Below, one piece after another: positions 1 through 9,800 of a stretch of 64,000 bases of DNA. The stretch is from NCBI RefSeq assembly GCF_040939785.1, contig NZ_CP162553.1:868001-932000 (forward strand), in the 5' to 3' direction. The notes under the pieces are model-generated. The model ran no database searches. It was given only the letters and a program-made list of their open reading frames with translations, and was not told where the DNA came from. Source of the stretch: Bradyrhizobium lupini (GTDB lineage Bacteria > Pseudomonadota > Alphaproteobacteria > Rhizobiales > Xanthobacteraceae). Position 1 is the stretch's first letter; every line of letters begins with the position of its first letter. Both the position numbers and the translations under genes were made by a program.

Positions 1-849
1 GGCCTGCTGCATGTGCTTCACCAGCACACCGGCCGAGATATGCTCGAAGAAGGTTACGGGAAGTCCCAAAAGGTGCCGGAACGTTTTGGTCGCAACCCGG
101 ATGTCGATCTTGTTCGTGGCATAAAGCAGCAGGTAACGACGCAAGAAGCTGAATATGGCATCGAAGGAGAGCGCGATAATCGCGCCAGCCGAGAGTACGT
201 AGAGCGTCGTGAGACTCTCGTGGACAAGAACCTTGTCGATCACGAGTTGAAAGAAGATTGGAAGCGCGAGGCCGAGCGCATACAGGAAGACGGCGGCGAT
301 CGCGACGTCAGAGAACAAGCGCCATTCCCGGAGCATTTCGGGTACGAACCAGCGCAATCCAAAGGTCCTCGGGCCCTGTGTTGAACGACTCTCGCGCTTG
401 AACAGGACAACCTTTCCGAGCCATCTGGCACAAAATCGTTCGGCATCGACGAGCAGCGGTTCGTCCCTCCGCTCAGCCAAGGGATCAAAGACGGTTATGG
501 CATCGCGTTCCGGCCCGGCGCCGACCACAAGCACCCAGTTCTGGTTCGAGAGCTGAACAAGAGCCGGATAGGCTTCGCCGAGCTGGCATAGTGCCTTCCA
601 ATCGAGCTGCGTCGCCTGGGCGCGAAGCCCGGCCTCATGCGCCATGCGCAGCAAGAGGTCAGTCGAGATGCCGGCATCATCGACGGCATATGCATGACGC
701 AAACGGTCCGACGGCAGATCGATACCGTGATGGGCAGCGACCCTTGAAAGGCATTCGAGCGCCGTCCGGGTAGCCAAACGCGGCTCGTCCTCAGATAGGG
801 GCGCTGCCGGTTCACATTGTTCGATTTCAACGGAAGTTGGTTGAGACAT
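1..849 (-). CDS. Type I secretion ABC transporter (HlyB-type), partial
   Basis: The reading frame is open from an ATG at 847-849 to the window edge, so about 283 residues are visible and the ATP-binding domain lies outside. The first 130 or so residues look like the C39-peptidase-like domain of HlyB-type exporters. The Cys-Gly catalytic signature of true bacteriocin-processing peptidases is not seen, so it probably docks the substrate rather than cleaving it. Hydrophobic segments of the permease follow (VAIAAVFLYALGLALPIFF and LSAGAIIALSFDAIFSF), then the family-typical run FFEHISAGVLVKHMQQ. The start overlaps the preceding gene by 23 bases. The place just downstream of a giant secreted protein makes that protein the likely substrate. 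Family assignment is confident; substrate is inference. Confidence 0.88.
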   Translation of the reverse strand, partial: MSQPTSVEIEQCEPAAPLSEDEPRLATRTALECLSRVAAHHGIDLPSDRLRHAYAVDDAGISTDLLLRMAHEAGLRAQATQLDWKALCQLGEAYPALVQLSNQNWVLVVGAGPERDAITVFDPLAERRDEPLLVDAERFCARWLGKVVLFKRESRSTQGPRTFGLRWFVPEMLREWRLFSDVAIAAVFLYALGLALPIFFQLVIDKVLVHESLTTLYVLSAGAIIALSFDAIFSFLRRYLLLYATNKIDIRVATKTFRHLLGLPVTFFEHISAGVLVKHMQQA

Positions 850-1162
850 TTTGAGATCGTGAGCTGTCCGAAACCGATGGGGCACGCTCGACTCGCACAG
901 CAGCCTGTGGCGCTGCACCTGGCGCTCTCGGCTGATTGCGTTGAACGACGCCGGCGTCTACGAGACCTTGAAGCGCGGTCTGCATCACCTCGACAGAGTT
1001 CGCGAACGACTCCGCCGAAAAGATCAACCTTTGCCGAAAGACCTTCTTTGGCGCATTGTTGGCGTCACGTTCCGTAGGCGAGAGACTGAACAGATCCACC
1101 CGCACGATCGATCCGCCAATTGTAACCTCGTCAATCCCGTCAGTATAAATTTCTGCGTGCAT
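827..1162 (-). CDS. Small protein between secreted giant and its exporter
   Basis: A 111-residue protein that I do not recognise. It starts 9 bases after the stop of the giant exoprotein gene and ends inside the exporter gene, so the three are almost certainly one operon. The first 75 residues look like a compact folded domain: beta-rich at the start, then a helix around SAESFANSVEVMQTALQGLV. The tail is rich in Pro, Ala and Ser and looks disordered. There is no signal peptide or membrane segment, so it is cytoplasmic. A role as a chaperone or gate factor for secretion of the giant protein is a guess from position only. The middle faintly resembles DUF3467-type small proteins, which I would not rely on. 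Confidence 0.75.
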   Translation of the reverse strand: MHAEIYTDGIDEVTIGGSIVRVDLFSLSPTERDANNAPKKVFRQRLIFSAESFANSVEVMQTALQGLVDAGVVQRNQPRAPGAAPQAAVRVERAPSVSDSSRSQNVSTNFR

Positions 1163-1171
1163 CCAAATCTC

Positions 1172-4100
1172 CTATGCTGCGAGCTGCGCCCTGAAGACGA
1201 CGTCGACCGCGTAGCTCGTCGCGTTAAAGGTGTTGCTCGGGAAGAGGCTGCCGGATCCGTACGCGTAGACGCCGTTACCCCCGCTTGACGAGGATGACGG
1301 AGCCGTTAGTGGTCCGTTGGTCACCGCATTGGCAAACAGGTTTGGATCGTCCGAGTAGTTGCCCGCAGTGTGGTAGGAAGCGATATAAGTCGTTCCCGCC
1401 GTGATCGTGACTGGCGTCGCGAAGTTGACCTGCTGCCAGCCGCTCGCCGTCTCGTTGGAAAAGGTCGCGGTGGCTAACAAGCTGCCTGTGCTGCTCCAGA
1501 GATCGGCGACGTGCGTCCCCGTGTTGGATGGTCCCTTGTAGAAGCGCACGCCAACAATGTCGCCCGAGGTGGACGCCTGAAACTTCATACCCAGTTCGAC
1601 AGAATTTGGATCATTCACTGTAACCACGCTTGGCGTTGGATTCGCGCTGAACAGACTCACAGTGCTCGCGGACGGCGCATGGACGGTGACATCCGCCCTC
1701 GCGCTTGCCGTGCCGCCCCGGCCATCCGCGATGACGTAGTTGAACGACGCCGGTCCGGTGTATCCGTTGACTGGCGTGAACGTCACAGTGTTGTTTTGAG
1801 AACTGAAACCGACTGTACCGTTGACGGCGCCACTGACGCCCGTGATCGTAAGAGCATCCCCATTCAGATCGGTATCGTTTGCTAGAAGCGTCGAACCGGA
1901 AATACTGAGAGGTACATTTTCGGTCGCATTGAAACCACTGTCGTTATTGGCGATCGGGGGCTGGTTCGTGCCGCCGGTGGAATTGTTGAACACGACGTCG
2001 ACCCAGTAATTGGTGGCACTGAATGTGCTAGTCGGAAACAGATTTCCTGTTCCATAGCTATAGACACCATTGTTGCTTGCGGCAGCCGTGAGCGGGCCAT
2101 TCGCGTGGGCAGTGGCGAAGTAGTTAGGCGTATCGGCATAATGGCCGTTGCTGTGGAAGCTCGCGACATAGGTGGTGCCGGCCGCGATCGATACTGGGCT
2201 GCTGAACGTCACGGTTTGCCAACCGCTGCTGGTCTCGTTGGAGAAGGTTGCGGTCGCCAGGAGCGTGCCTGTGCTACTCCACAGCGAGCCGGCGTGAGTA
2301 CCGGTGTCATTCGCACTCTTGTAGTACTTGATTGCGGAGATGGTTCCGGCCGCCGAGGACGTAAACCGTACGCCAAGATTGACTTGCGATGTGTCGGACG
2401 TTGATAGCACTGATGGCGTGTCGGAACTCGAGAACAAGCTGACCGTCGAGGGCGCGGTGCTCACCGCAACATTGAACGTTTCGCTGGCGGCGAGACTGCC
2501 GAGATCGGTTGCGGTTGCCTTTACGCTGACCGTGCCGACATCGCCAGACGCTGGTGTACCGCTGAAGGTCCGGGTGGTGGCGTTGAAACTCAACCAGCCA
2601 GGCAGTGGCGAGCCATCGGCGGCGGTTGCCGTGTAGGCGAGCAGATCGCCGGAATCAACGTCAGTGAAGGTGCCGGCAGGCAGCGTCAGCGAGAAGGCCG
2701 AACCAACCGTTGCCGTTTGGTTGCCGGTCTGGACCGCCAGCACCGGCGCGTCATTGGCGCCGTGAACGGTGATCGTGAGTGTCGTGGACGAGGTCGCGCC
2801 GGCGGCGTCGCGCATCGTATAATTGAAGACGTCAGTCACCGTGTTGGTCGCAAGCCGCAGGGCCTGCACGGCGGGATCGGTTTCGTTGACGGTATAAGTG
2901 AAAGCTCCCGTCGCATTGAGCACGAGGCCACCATGCGCTCCATTCAAAGTCGAGCCAAGCGTGCCAGCGGTCGAGCCGAAGGCGACCGCAGTTACGGTCT
3001 TGGTGTCGCCGGCGTCTGGATCCGTGTCATTGGTCAGTACGTTTCCCGTAGCGGGCGAGCCGCCCGTGCCGTTGGCGAGGCCGCCTTTCTCCGTGGCGTC
3101 GCCAGTATCGGCGACCGCCGTCGGCGGTGCGTTCGGCGTCGTCGTCACCGCTATATTGAACGTTTCGCTGGCGGCGAGACTGCCGAGATCGGTTGCGGTT
3201 GCCTTTACGCTGACCGTGCCGACATCGCCAGACGCCGGTGTGCCGCTGAAGGTCCGGGTGGTGGCGTTGAAACTCAACCAGCCAGGCAGTGGCGAGCCAT
3301 CGGCGGCGGTTGCCGTGTAGGCGAGCAAATCGCCGGAATCAACGTCAGTGAAGGTGCCGGCAGGCAGCGTCAGCGAGAAGGCCGAACCAACCGTTGCCGT
3401 TTGGTTGCCGGTCTGGACCGCCAGCACCGGCGCGTCATTGGCGCCGTGAACGGTGATCGTGAGTGTCGTGGACGAGGTCGCGCCGGCGGCGTCGCGCATC
3501 GTATAATTGAAGACGTCAGTCACCGTGTTGGTCGCAAGCCGCAGGGCCTGCACGGCGGGATCGGTTTCGTTGACGGTATAAGTGAAAGCTCCCGTCGCAT
3601 TGAGCACGAGGCCACCATGCGCTCCATTCAAAGTCGAGCCAAGCGTGCCAGCGGTCGAGCCGAAGGCGACCGCAGTTACGGTCTTGGTGTCGCCGGCGTC
3701 TGGATCCGTGTCATTGGTCAGTACGTTTCCCGTAGCGGGCGAGCCGCCCGTGCCGTTGGCGAGGCCGCCTTTCTCCGTGGCGTCGCCAGTATCGGCGACC
3801 GCCGTCGGCGGTGCGTTGGTGTTGGAGGATCCGTTGAACACCACGTCAACATAGTAGTTGCTCGACTTGTAAACGTTGGTTGGGAACGGCGCACCGGATC
3901 CGTAGGCATAGACTCCATTCCCGGCCGCTGGCGCGCTCAACTGGCCATTGGTAATAGAATTCGTGAAATAGCTCTGAGTGTCTGAATAGTTGCCGTTGGT
4001 GTGGTAGGAAGCGACATATGTCGTGCCCGCGGTAACGGCTATCGGACTCGAAAAGCTTACCTGCTGCCAGCCGCTGGCGGTCTCGGCGCTGAAAGTCGCA

Positions 4101-7100
4101 GTGCCCAGCAGCGTTCCCGTCGCAGTCCAGAGATGCGCGACGTGTGTACCCGTATTCAACGAACCCTTGTAGAACCGGAGGCCGGTTATCGTCCCGTTGA
4201 CCGAGGCGCTGAATTTGACTCCAACCTCGACGGAACTCGTGTCACCCGAATTGACCACACTCGGCGTGTCGGTGGTGGCGAACAGGCTCTGAGCGGAAAC
4301 CGGGTAATTGACATTGAGGGAGACCTGGCCGGTTCCGCTGGCCTCGCTCGTGTCAGTGATGGTGTAGGAGAATTGAGCCGGTCCGGCGAAATTCGCGGTC
4401 GGAGTAAACGTCACCGTCTGAGTTTGTGCGTTGTAGCTTACGCTCCCGTTGACCGGGCTGCTCACGCTGGTGATCGAAAACGACAGGCCGGCCGGATCCG
4501 TATCATTGGCGAGGAGCGCCGACGCCGGAATACTCAGCACACCATTTTCCGCAACGTTAAACCCGCTGTCATTGTTGGCCTGCGGTTGCAGGGTGGTGTC
4601 CCTGAAGACGACGTCTACCCAATAATTATCAGCCTTTATGTTCGAAACGGTGTTCGGGAAAAGCGGTCCGGGACCGTACGCATAGACACCATTGAGGCCG
4701 CTACCTGTGGCCGTCAAGGGACCGCGGGTATGTCCGGCGTTATCGAAATAGAAGTCGGTCGTGGAGTACTGACCGGTATTCGTGTGGTAGGAGGCGACGT
4801 AGGTGAGCCCGGCCTGCACATGCACTGGTGTCGCGAAATTCACCTGTTGCCAACCGCTAGCGGTTTCGTTGGTGAACGTCGCGCTTGCAAGCAGCGCGCC
4901 GTTGGTAGTCCAGAGATCGCCAAGATGCGTCCCTGTGTTCTGCGGCCCCTTGTAGAACCGGATGCCGGTGATGTCGCCCGATACGGCGGCGACGAATTTC
5001 ACGCCCAGTTCTGCGGCGCCGGCATCATTGGTGGTGATGACGGCCGGCGTATCCGTCGGACTAAACATCGACAAGTTCGTCGAAGGCGTAACCGTGTAGC
5101 CGACTCCCGCGCCCGGAGTTTCAAGATTGACGCTGTCATCCACCGCCCTGCTTTCGATCTTGTACTGGCCGGAAGCGCCTGCGGTGAATGTATACGACCA
5201 TGTCACGTTCGCGGTGCCGAAACCGCTGGTGGCGGGATGCCACGTCTTTCCGCTGTCGGTCGAGACTTCGACACCGCCGATGACGCCACCCACATCACTG
5301 GCCGTTCCCGTGACGGTGACCGACTGGCTCTCCGGGACGCTGCTGGCCGAAACGTTCGTGATGGTGGAGGTCGGCGCCGTGTGATCACTCGATTGGGATG
5401 CGATCACCAGACTCGCCTGCAGCGTCGCGGGCTGCACGCCCATATCGGCGAGCACATTGACCGTCGCCTGCTGAACATTCGGATCAATCGGCGTCGCCGA
5501 GCCCGTCACCTGATCGTGGTCGGAGGCAAGGCCCCACGACCAGAACACCGTACCGGCTCCGAAAACCAAAGCACCACTGACGGGGTCGCGAAACTCGACC
5601 AGATTATGCGTTGCCGTTCCGTTACCCGTGGTGTTGCCATAGTCCAACAGATATTGGCCGTTGATCTGCAACGTCGTCGACGACACATCGACCAGTCCAG
5701 CCGGGCGGAAGCCATTGTCGGGCGATGAATCCCACTCGTAACCAAGCAAATTTTGTACAAGGGACGCCGATTGGCCAGACGGCGTGTTGGCGACCGACGT
5801 ATTGCGCCAAAAGCGTAACTTCGTCATGCCATACGGAATTTTGATCACGTCAGTACGGTCGGAGTCGACCTGAAACACCGTGCCGGTGAGGGCATTGGAC
5901 GGGATCCCCGCCATGCCTCCGGTTGACGCAAAACGCGCGTCCATGAACGTGCTTGTTGCCGTCCCGGTCGGATCGATCAACTGATTGGCGTGGGTGTCCT
6001 TGTACGTAATCAGGGTTCGGTTCGCGGTGTGACTGGGATCGATGCTGGCCGCGAGTCTTGTCTGCCAGTACACCTCGTTGCCACTGAGGAACATCAAGTT
6101 GGTGCCGGCATGGCCGGCCGCCTGGACGTTGGAAACCTGGCTGTCGGTCCAATATTCGTCATGGCCAACGTCCATGTAGACTTGATGGTTGAGCAGGAGT
6201 GATCCGCTGGTCGCCGCGTCGATGCCGGAGATATAGGAGACATCGTATCCATTCTGCTCGAGCCAGTAGATCGCCGGATACTCCGCCGAGAACACCATGT
6301 CATTGGAGGTGCCGAACAGACCGCCGTCACGCGTCGTGATCGGACGGTTGTAGCTCACGGCATAGGCGGAACCGTTGATACCAGGTCCGTTGCCGGCGTA
6401 AAGATCGGCCCCGCCCCAAGGGTTATATGCTTCCCAGGTTTGGTCAGACGTTTGGAACACGATAGCGCTGGTGGACGCATCGCTGCGGACGACAAACGGA
6501 ATTTGGAAAACCTGCGTGCCGTCAATAACATTGGCAATGTAGACGCCTGATACGGCGGTCGTCGGAACTGTCCAAGAGTCAGTCACACTCCAGTTGCCGG
6601 CGTCCACGAGACCAGTGGACGTATCCTTTAACGGGGCCGGTTGAATCACCGAGGCCGCAGCCTGATGCTGCAAGCTCGTAATCAGCCGGGCACCGTTGCC
6701 GCCGTAGTAACCAAGCCGGTAGATATCGATATGGTAGTTCGGCGCGCCGGTCTGGTTGTTGATCTTGAATTGAACGGTGCTGCCGATATTGGTACTTATC
6801 GCCGTCGTGAACCCCTGGATTTTCGTTGAGTCTGCGCCAGCGGCGATCTGCCAGACGCTTTGCGGCGTGCCTTGTTTCTGATTCTCCAGCACGATCGGGT
6901 TGGTCGGGTCCGCAACGACGGTGCCGCCCTGGCCGTCGCTTGCAAAGGTCCAGTTCGGGTCATTCCCGGAGAACAGCAAGGTGACGTTGTCGGCTCCGTT
7001 GCCGAAATCGACCGTACTGATATTTGAGCTGCTGTCGTAATGAACCGACGCCGACATCGTCGACGTGAAGGAAAGATCCCTGAGATCAATGAGATTGCCA

Positions 7101-7906
7101 GCCGAAAGCGGTCGATCCGGCGATGAACTTCCGATCAGGCCGTGGAATTGGGTGGAGTGATCGAGGATAAGATTGCCCGCATCGGTCTCGAAGGACACGG
7201 TTATTCCGGAAAAAGATCCACTCAAGACTTGCCCAGAGACCGCCCCTCCGATCTCGAGAGTTGCCTTGTCGGAAATCGCGAAGTCCCCCGATCCACGGAC
7301 GTCTCCCTTAAAATCTGCCGCAGCAACGCGCTCTCCGCTGAAGGATCCAAGCTTGACGTTCCCGTCGTTTGTTGCGTCGCCCTCTACGACGAATGAGCTT
7401 CCAGCCCCGAGCGAAACTGTCGCATCTGAATCGACAACCAGCCTGGTTATGTCGACATTGCCTGCGGCTGCAACAACATAGCGTCCCGGCGCATCGATGG
7501 ACGCGGTGGACGAGATATCCGGAACGCCGGCACTCCAGTTCGCAGCAACATTCCAATAGCCGCCGCTCGCATTGATCCAACGAGTCGCACCCGACAGCTG
7601 GGCAGACAATGTTGTCTGCAACGCTGCGGCAGCGTAACTGAGCACACCGCCGATGGCGGTCAGCTGCCGGGAACTTGCACCCGGACCTGCGACCACACTT
7701 GCCTCGGTCCCGACGTTCGAGCTCCCAACTGGCAGGCCTGCGCGGGATGGAATCCAGAGCGGCTGCCACACCGGCAGATTGTTGCTCCAGGTCGCGGCCC
7801 AGAAGGGCGGTCGCTCCAGGCTTGGGATCGTCGGGTTGAAGTCACTTTCTTCCGGGAGGAGAGGCCTTGCTCCTCGATAGAAGACGCTCGACCTTTGATT
7901 CAGCAT
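1172..7906 (-). CDS. Giant modular exoprotein with dimethylformamidase-like and DUF4082 repeats
   Basis: A 2244-residue protein. Order of regions: an N-terminal stretch with no classical signal peptide; a beta-rich segment around residues 105-335; a region of about 500 residues resembling the large subunit of N,N-dimethylformamidase (RLGYYGGNGARLI, YNRPITTRDGGLFG, VGHDEYWTDSQVSNV, FLSGNEVYWQTR); an Ig-like segment; then four DUF4082 modules (pattern GVKF..GTITGLRFYKG..TGTH) separated by cadherin-like tandem domains and two VCBS plus dystroglycan-type cadherin units. The last residues are still a DUF4082 module and I see no calcium-binding GGxGxD repeats. The type I exporter downstream suggests non-classical secretion from a C-terminal signal. 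It probably acts at the cell surface in adhesion or matrix. Whether the amidase-like region is catalytic is unknown. An AT-rich island lies upstream. Confidence 0.9.
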   Translation of the reverse strand: MLNQRSSVFYRGARPLLPEESDFNPTIPSLERPPFWAATWSNNLPVWQPLWIPSRAGLPVGSSNVGTEASVVAGPGASSRQLTAIGGVLSYAAAALQTTLSAQLSGATRWINASGGYWNVAANWSAGVPDISSTASIDAPGRYVVAAAGNVDITRLVVDSDATVSLGAGSSFVVEGDATNDGNVKLGSFSGERVAAADFKGDVRGSGDFAISDKATLEIGGAVSGQVLSGSFSGITVSFETDAGNLILDHSTQFHGLIGSSSPDRPLSAGNLIDLRDLSFTSTMSASVHYDSSSNISTVDFGNGADNVTLLFSGNDPNWTFASDGQGGTVVADPTNPIVLENQKQGTPQSVWQIAAGADSTKIQGFTTAISTNIGSTVQFKINNQTGAPNYHIDIYRLGYYGGNGARLITSLQHQAAASVIQPAPLKDTSTGLVDAGNWSVTDSWTVPTTAVSGVYIANVIDGTQVFQIPFVVRSDASTSAIVFQTSDQTWEAYNPWGGADLYAGNGPGINGSAYAVSYNRPITTRDGGLFGTSNDMVFSAEYPAIYWLEQNGYDVSYISGIDAATSGSLLLNHQVYMDVGHDEYWTDSQVSNVQAAGHAGTNLMFLSGNEVYWQTRLAASIDPSHTANRTLITYKDTHANQLIDPTGTATSTFMDARFASTGGMAGIPSNALTGTVFQVDSDRTDVIKIPYGMTKLRFWRNTSVANTPSGQSASLVQNLLGYEWDSSPDNGFRPAGLVDVSSTTLQINGQYLLDYGNTTGNGTATHNLVEFRDPVSGALVFGAGTVFWSWGLASDHDQVTGSATPIDPNVQQATVNVLADMGVQPATLQASLVIASQSSDHTAPTSTITNVSASSVPESQSVTVTGTASDVGGVIGGVEVSTDSGKTWHPATSGFGTANVTWSYTFTAGASGQYKIESRAVDDSVNLETPGAGVGYTVTPSTNLSMFSPTDTPAVITTNDAGAAELGVKFVAAVSGDITGIRFYKGPQNTGTHLGDLWTTNGALLASATFTNETASGWQQVNFATPVHVQAGLTYVASYHTNTGQYSTTDFYFDNAGHTRGPLTATGSGLNGVYAYGPGPLFPNTVSNIKADNYWVDVVFRDTTLQPQANNDSGFNVAENGVLSIPASALLANDTDPAGLSFSITSVSSPVNGSVSYNAQTQTVTFTPTANFAGPAQFSYTITDTSEASGTGQVSLNVNYPVSAQSLFATTDTPSVVNSGDTSSVEVGVKFSASVNGTITGLRFYKGSLNTGTHVAHLWTATGTLLGTATFSAETASGWQQVSFSSPIAVTAGTTYVASYHTNGNYSDTQSYFTNSITNGQLSAPAAGNGVYAYGSGAPFPTNVYKSSNYYVDVVFNGSSNTNAPPTAVADTGDATEKGGLANGTGGSPATGNVLTNDTDPDAGDTKTVTAVAFGSTAGTLGSTLNGAHGGLVLNATGAFTYTVNETDPAVQALRLATNTVTDVFNYTMRDAAGATSSTTLTITVHGANDAPVLAVQTGNQTATVGSAFSLTLPAGTFTDVDSGDLLAYTATAADGSPLPGWLSFNATTRTFSGTPASGDVGTVSVKATATDLGSLAASETFNIAVTTTPNAPPTAVADTGDATEKGGLANGTGGSPATGNVLTNDTDPDAGDTKTVTAVAFGSTAGTLGSTLNGAHGGLVLNATGAFTYTVNETDPAVQALRLATNTVTDVFNYTMRDAAGATSSTTLTITVHGANDAPVLAVQTGNQTATVGSAFSLTLPAGTFTDVDSGDLLAYTATAADGSPLPGWLSFNATTRTFSGTPASGDVGTVSVKATATDLGSLAASETFNVAVSTAPSTVSLFSSSDTPSVLSTSDTSQVNLGVRFTSSAAGTISAIKYYKSANDTGTHAGSLWSSTGTLLATATFSNETSSGWQTVTFSSPVSIAAGTTYVASFHSNGHYADTPNYFATAHANGPLTAAASNNGVYSYGTGNLFPTSTFSATNYWVDVVFNNSTGGTNQPPIANNDSGFNATENVPLSISGSTLLANDTDLNGDALTITGVSGAVNGTVGFSSQNNTVTFTPVNGYTGPASFNYVIADGRGGTASARADVTVHAPSASTVSLFSANPTPSVVTVNDPNSVELGMKFQASTSGDIVGVRFYKGPSNTGTHVADLWSSTGSLLATATFSNETASGWQQVNFATPVTITAGTTYIASYHTAGNYSDDPNLFANAVTNGPLTAPSSSSSGGNGVYAYGSGSLFPSNTFNATSYAVDVVFRAQLAA
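2471..3817. repeat. Two-copy 663-bp tandem duplication inside the giant gene
   Basis: Bases 2471-3133 recur at 3155-3817, a shift of 684 bases (228 codons). I find only about three mismatches, near 2552, 2558 and 2644. Each unit encodes one VCBS domain plus one dystroglycan-type cadherin-like domain. The frame is preserved. Confidence 0.95.
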
Positions 7907-7994
7907 GGCCAGCCTCTCGCAATTTCTAATAAATACATTTAATTTAAATGGATAGCGAAGGTCAATTCATTATATATTAAATTTGATAGCTGGA
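7907..7994. promoter_or_regulatory. AT-rich promoter island upstream of giant exoprotein
   Basis: This short gap is extremely AT-rich against a GC-rich background. It carries CATTTAATT at 7936-7944, directly followed by TTAAAT, and a run near 7967-7982. It separates the exoprotein gene from rfbA, which is transcribed in the same direction and ends at 7995, so it is the probable promoter of the secretion operon. The composition suits binding by H-NS-like proteins; that is inference. Confidence 0.55.
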
Positions 7995-8894
7995 TCAGGC
8001 GACCTCGATAGCGGAATCAGCAGCCGAAAGGCGCAGAATTTCGTTGAGGTATCTCCCATACCCGCTCTTCTCCAGCGGCTGAATCAGCGCGAGAAGCTGG
8101 TTTCGATCGATGAAGCCCTGCAGCAAGGCGATCTCTTCAATGCAAGCCACCTTCATGCCCTGCCGCTTTTCTATGGTTTGCACGAAAGTCCCTGCCTCGA
8201 TAAGCGACTCGACCGTGCCGGTGTCCAACCATGCGAAGCCCCGCCCCATACGTTCGACGTGGAGAGCGTCCGCCGAGAGGTAGCGCATTTGCAGATCGGT
8301 TATTTCGAGTTCTCCGCGGGCCGACGGTTCGACGCGACGGGCATACCGCACCACACGATTGTCAAAGAAATAAAGACCCGTGATTGCCCAGTTCGACGTC
8401 GGCTTGCTCGGTTTCTCCTCGATTCGTGCAGGACGTCCCGCATCATCAAACGTAACGACGCCGTATCGTTCGGGATCGCGCACGTGATATGCGAAGACAG
8501 TTGCGCCTTCCTCGCGTGAGGCAGCCCTGGCGAGCAGTTCACGCAAGCCACTACCGAAAAAGATATTGTCTCCGAGCACCATTGCCACGCGGTCGGTTCC
8601 GATGAAATCGGCCCCAACGATAAACGCCTCCGCGAGCCCTCCCGGACGGGGTTGCTCGGCATAGCTGAGGCGAATGCCCCATTGGCTTCCATCTCCGAGC
8701 AATCGCTCGAAATGGCACCGGTCTGCCGGCGTGGTGATGACCAAGATCTCGCGGATCCCTGCCAGCATCAACACCGACAAGGGATAGTAGATCATCGGCT
8801 TGTCATAGATCGGCAGTAATTGCTTGCTGACCGCGCGCGTGATCGGATAAAGGCGCGTTCCGCTGCCGCCAGCCAGGACGATTCCCTTCAGCAT
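7995..8894 (-). CDS. rfbA: Glucose-1-phosphate thymidylyltransferase RfbA
   Basis: Makes dTDP-glucose from dTTP and glucose 1-phosphate, the first step of dTDP-L-rhamnose synthesis, in the cytoplasm. The 299-residue protein starts with the nucleotidyltransferase signature [11 protein letters not shown] at residues 7-17 and continues with the family-typical [18 protein letters not shown]. Other landmarks are [28 protein letters not shown] and [20 protein letters not shown]. Length is normal. The ATG at 8892-8894 is chosen because it begins the conserved fold and follows a good GGAGAAGGAG ribosome site; the open frame runs further upstream only inside rfbD. It is the last gene of the rfbC-rfbB-rfbD-rfbA operon. 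Confident. Confidence 0.96.
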   Translation of the reverse strand: MLKGIVLAGGSGTRLYPITRAVSKQLLPIYDKPMIYYPLSVLMLAGIREILVITTPADRCHFERLLGDGSQWGIRLSYAEQPRPGGLAEAFIVGADFIGTDRVAMVLGDNIFFGSGLRELLARAASREEGATVFAYHVRDPERYGVVTFDDAGRPARIEEKPSKPTSNWAITGLYFFDNRVVRYARRVEPSARGELEITDLQMRYLSADALHVERMGRGFAWLDTGTVESLIEAGTFVQTIEKRQGMKVACIEEIALLQGFIDRNQLLALIQPLEKSGYGRYLNEILRLSAADSAIEVA

Positions 8895-9792
8895 CAGTGT
8901 CTCCTTCTCCGACGAGTTGGTCGAGACAGGTTTCGAGAGAGTCGAGCCAAGCCGGCAACCGAATTCCAAACACGCGTTCCGCTTTGGATGAGTCCAGTCG
9001 CGAGTTCGGTGGCCGGCGCGCAGCACAAGGATACTGCTCGGTCGTAATCGCTTCGAGCTTTGGAGGCTGCCTCCCCCGACGGGATAAACCGTCGAAAATT
9101 GCCTCTGCAAAGCCGTGCCAGGTCGTCGTTCCTTGGCCGGTCACGTGAAAAATTCCCGCCGCGGTGCGGCGATCGCCGGTGAGCGACCGCTCGGCAATGT
9201 GGAGGAGCGCCGCCGCCAGATCCACGGCCGAAGTTGGGCTTCCCTGCTGGTCGCAAACGACCTTTACAATCGGGCGCGTCTCGGCCAGCCGCAACATCGT
9301 CCGAACGAAGTTGCTGCCAATCGCGCTGTAAATCCAAGAGGACCTGACGACGGTGGCCAGCGGATGCGCCGCCAAGACAGCCGCTTCGCCGGCTAGCTTC
9401 GAAGCGCCGTACGCGTTCAACGGTGCTGGAACGTCTGACTCGTCGTAAGCCTCATGCTTCGCACCATCAAAGACATATTCGGTTGACAAATGTACAAATG
9501 GAATATTTCTCTGCCATGCGATATCCGCCAACGCCGCCGCACCGTCGCGGTTGATGCTGAAGGCCTTTCCGGTTTCGGATTCTGCCTGATCTACAGCCGT
9601 ATAGGCAGCGACGTTGATGATCATAGAGGGAGCGACCGAGGCAACCATCCTGTCGATCCCCTCCCGGACTTCCAGGTTCAGCTCCTCGCGTCCGAGGGCC
9701 ACCGCAGGCAAGCCGCGAAGGTTAGCAAGATCACGAAGGCAGCTGGCCAATTGGCCATTCCGACCAGCAATCAAAATCGATCGTTCAATCAT
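8803..9792 (-). CDS. rfbD: dTDP-4-dehydrorhamnose reductase RfbD
   Basis: Catalyses the last step to dTDP-L-rhamnose by NAD(P)H reduction of the 4-keto sugar. It is 329 residues long, with a nucleotide-binding start ([14 protein letters not shown]), [12 protein letters not shown], the [12 protein letters not shown] segment and the YGASKLAGE active-site Tyr/Lys pair. The start at 9790-9792 is the ATG just before the Rossmann strand and lies 8 bases after rfbB. The C-terminus runs about 30 residues past where the family usually stops and overlaps the first 92 bases of rfbA. A one-base change of frame near the end would give the common TGATG stop-start junction, so a recent small frameshift that lengthened the tail is likely. 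Function is probably kept. Confidence 0.93.
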   Translation of the reverse strand: MIERSILIAGRNGQLASCLRDLANLRGLPAVALGREELNLEVREGIDRMVASVAPSMIINVAAYTAVDQAESETGKAFSINRDGAAALADIAWQRNIPFVHLSTEYVFDGAKHEAYDESDVPAPLNAYGASKLAGEAAVLAAHPLATVVRSSWIYSAIGSNFVRTMLRLAETRPIVKVVCDQQGSPTSAVDLAAALLHIAERSLTGDRRTAAGIFHVTGQGTTTWHGFAEAIFDGLSRRGRQPPKLEAITTEQYPCAARRPPNSRLDSSKAERVFGIRLPAWLDSLETCLDQLVGEGDTDAEGNRPGWRQRNAPLSDHARGQQAITADL

Positions 9793-9800
9793 GTGCGACC

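Noticed and set aside
2471..3817. Regular repeats considered as a CRISPR array
   Set aside because: Units are 684 bases long, coding and in frame; there are no short repeats with unique spacers.
2717..5728. Long plus-strand open frames opposite the giant exoprotein gene
   Set aside because: They are antisense shadows caused by GC-rich codon use. Their repeats mirror the real duplication, and the Arg/Gly-rich translations match no fold.
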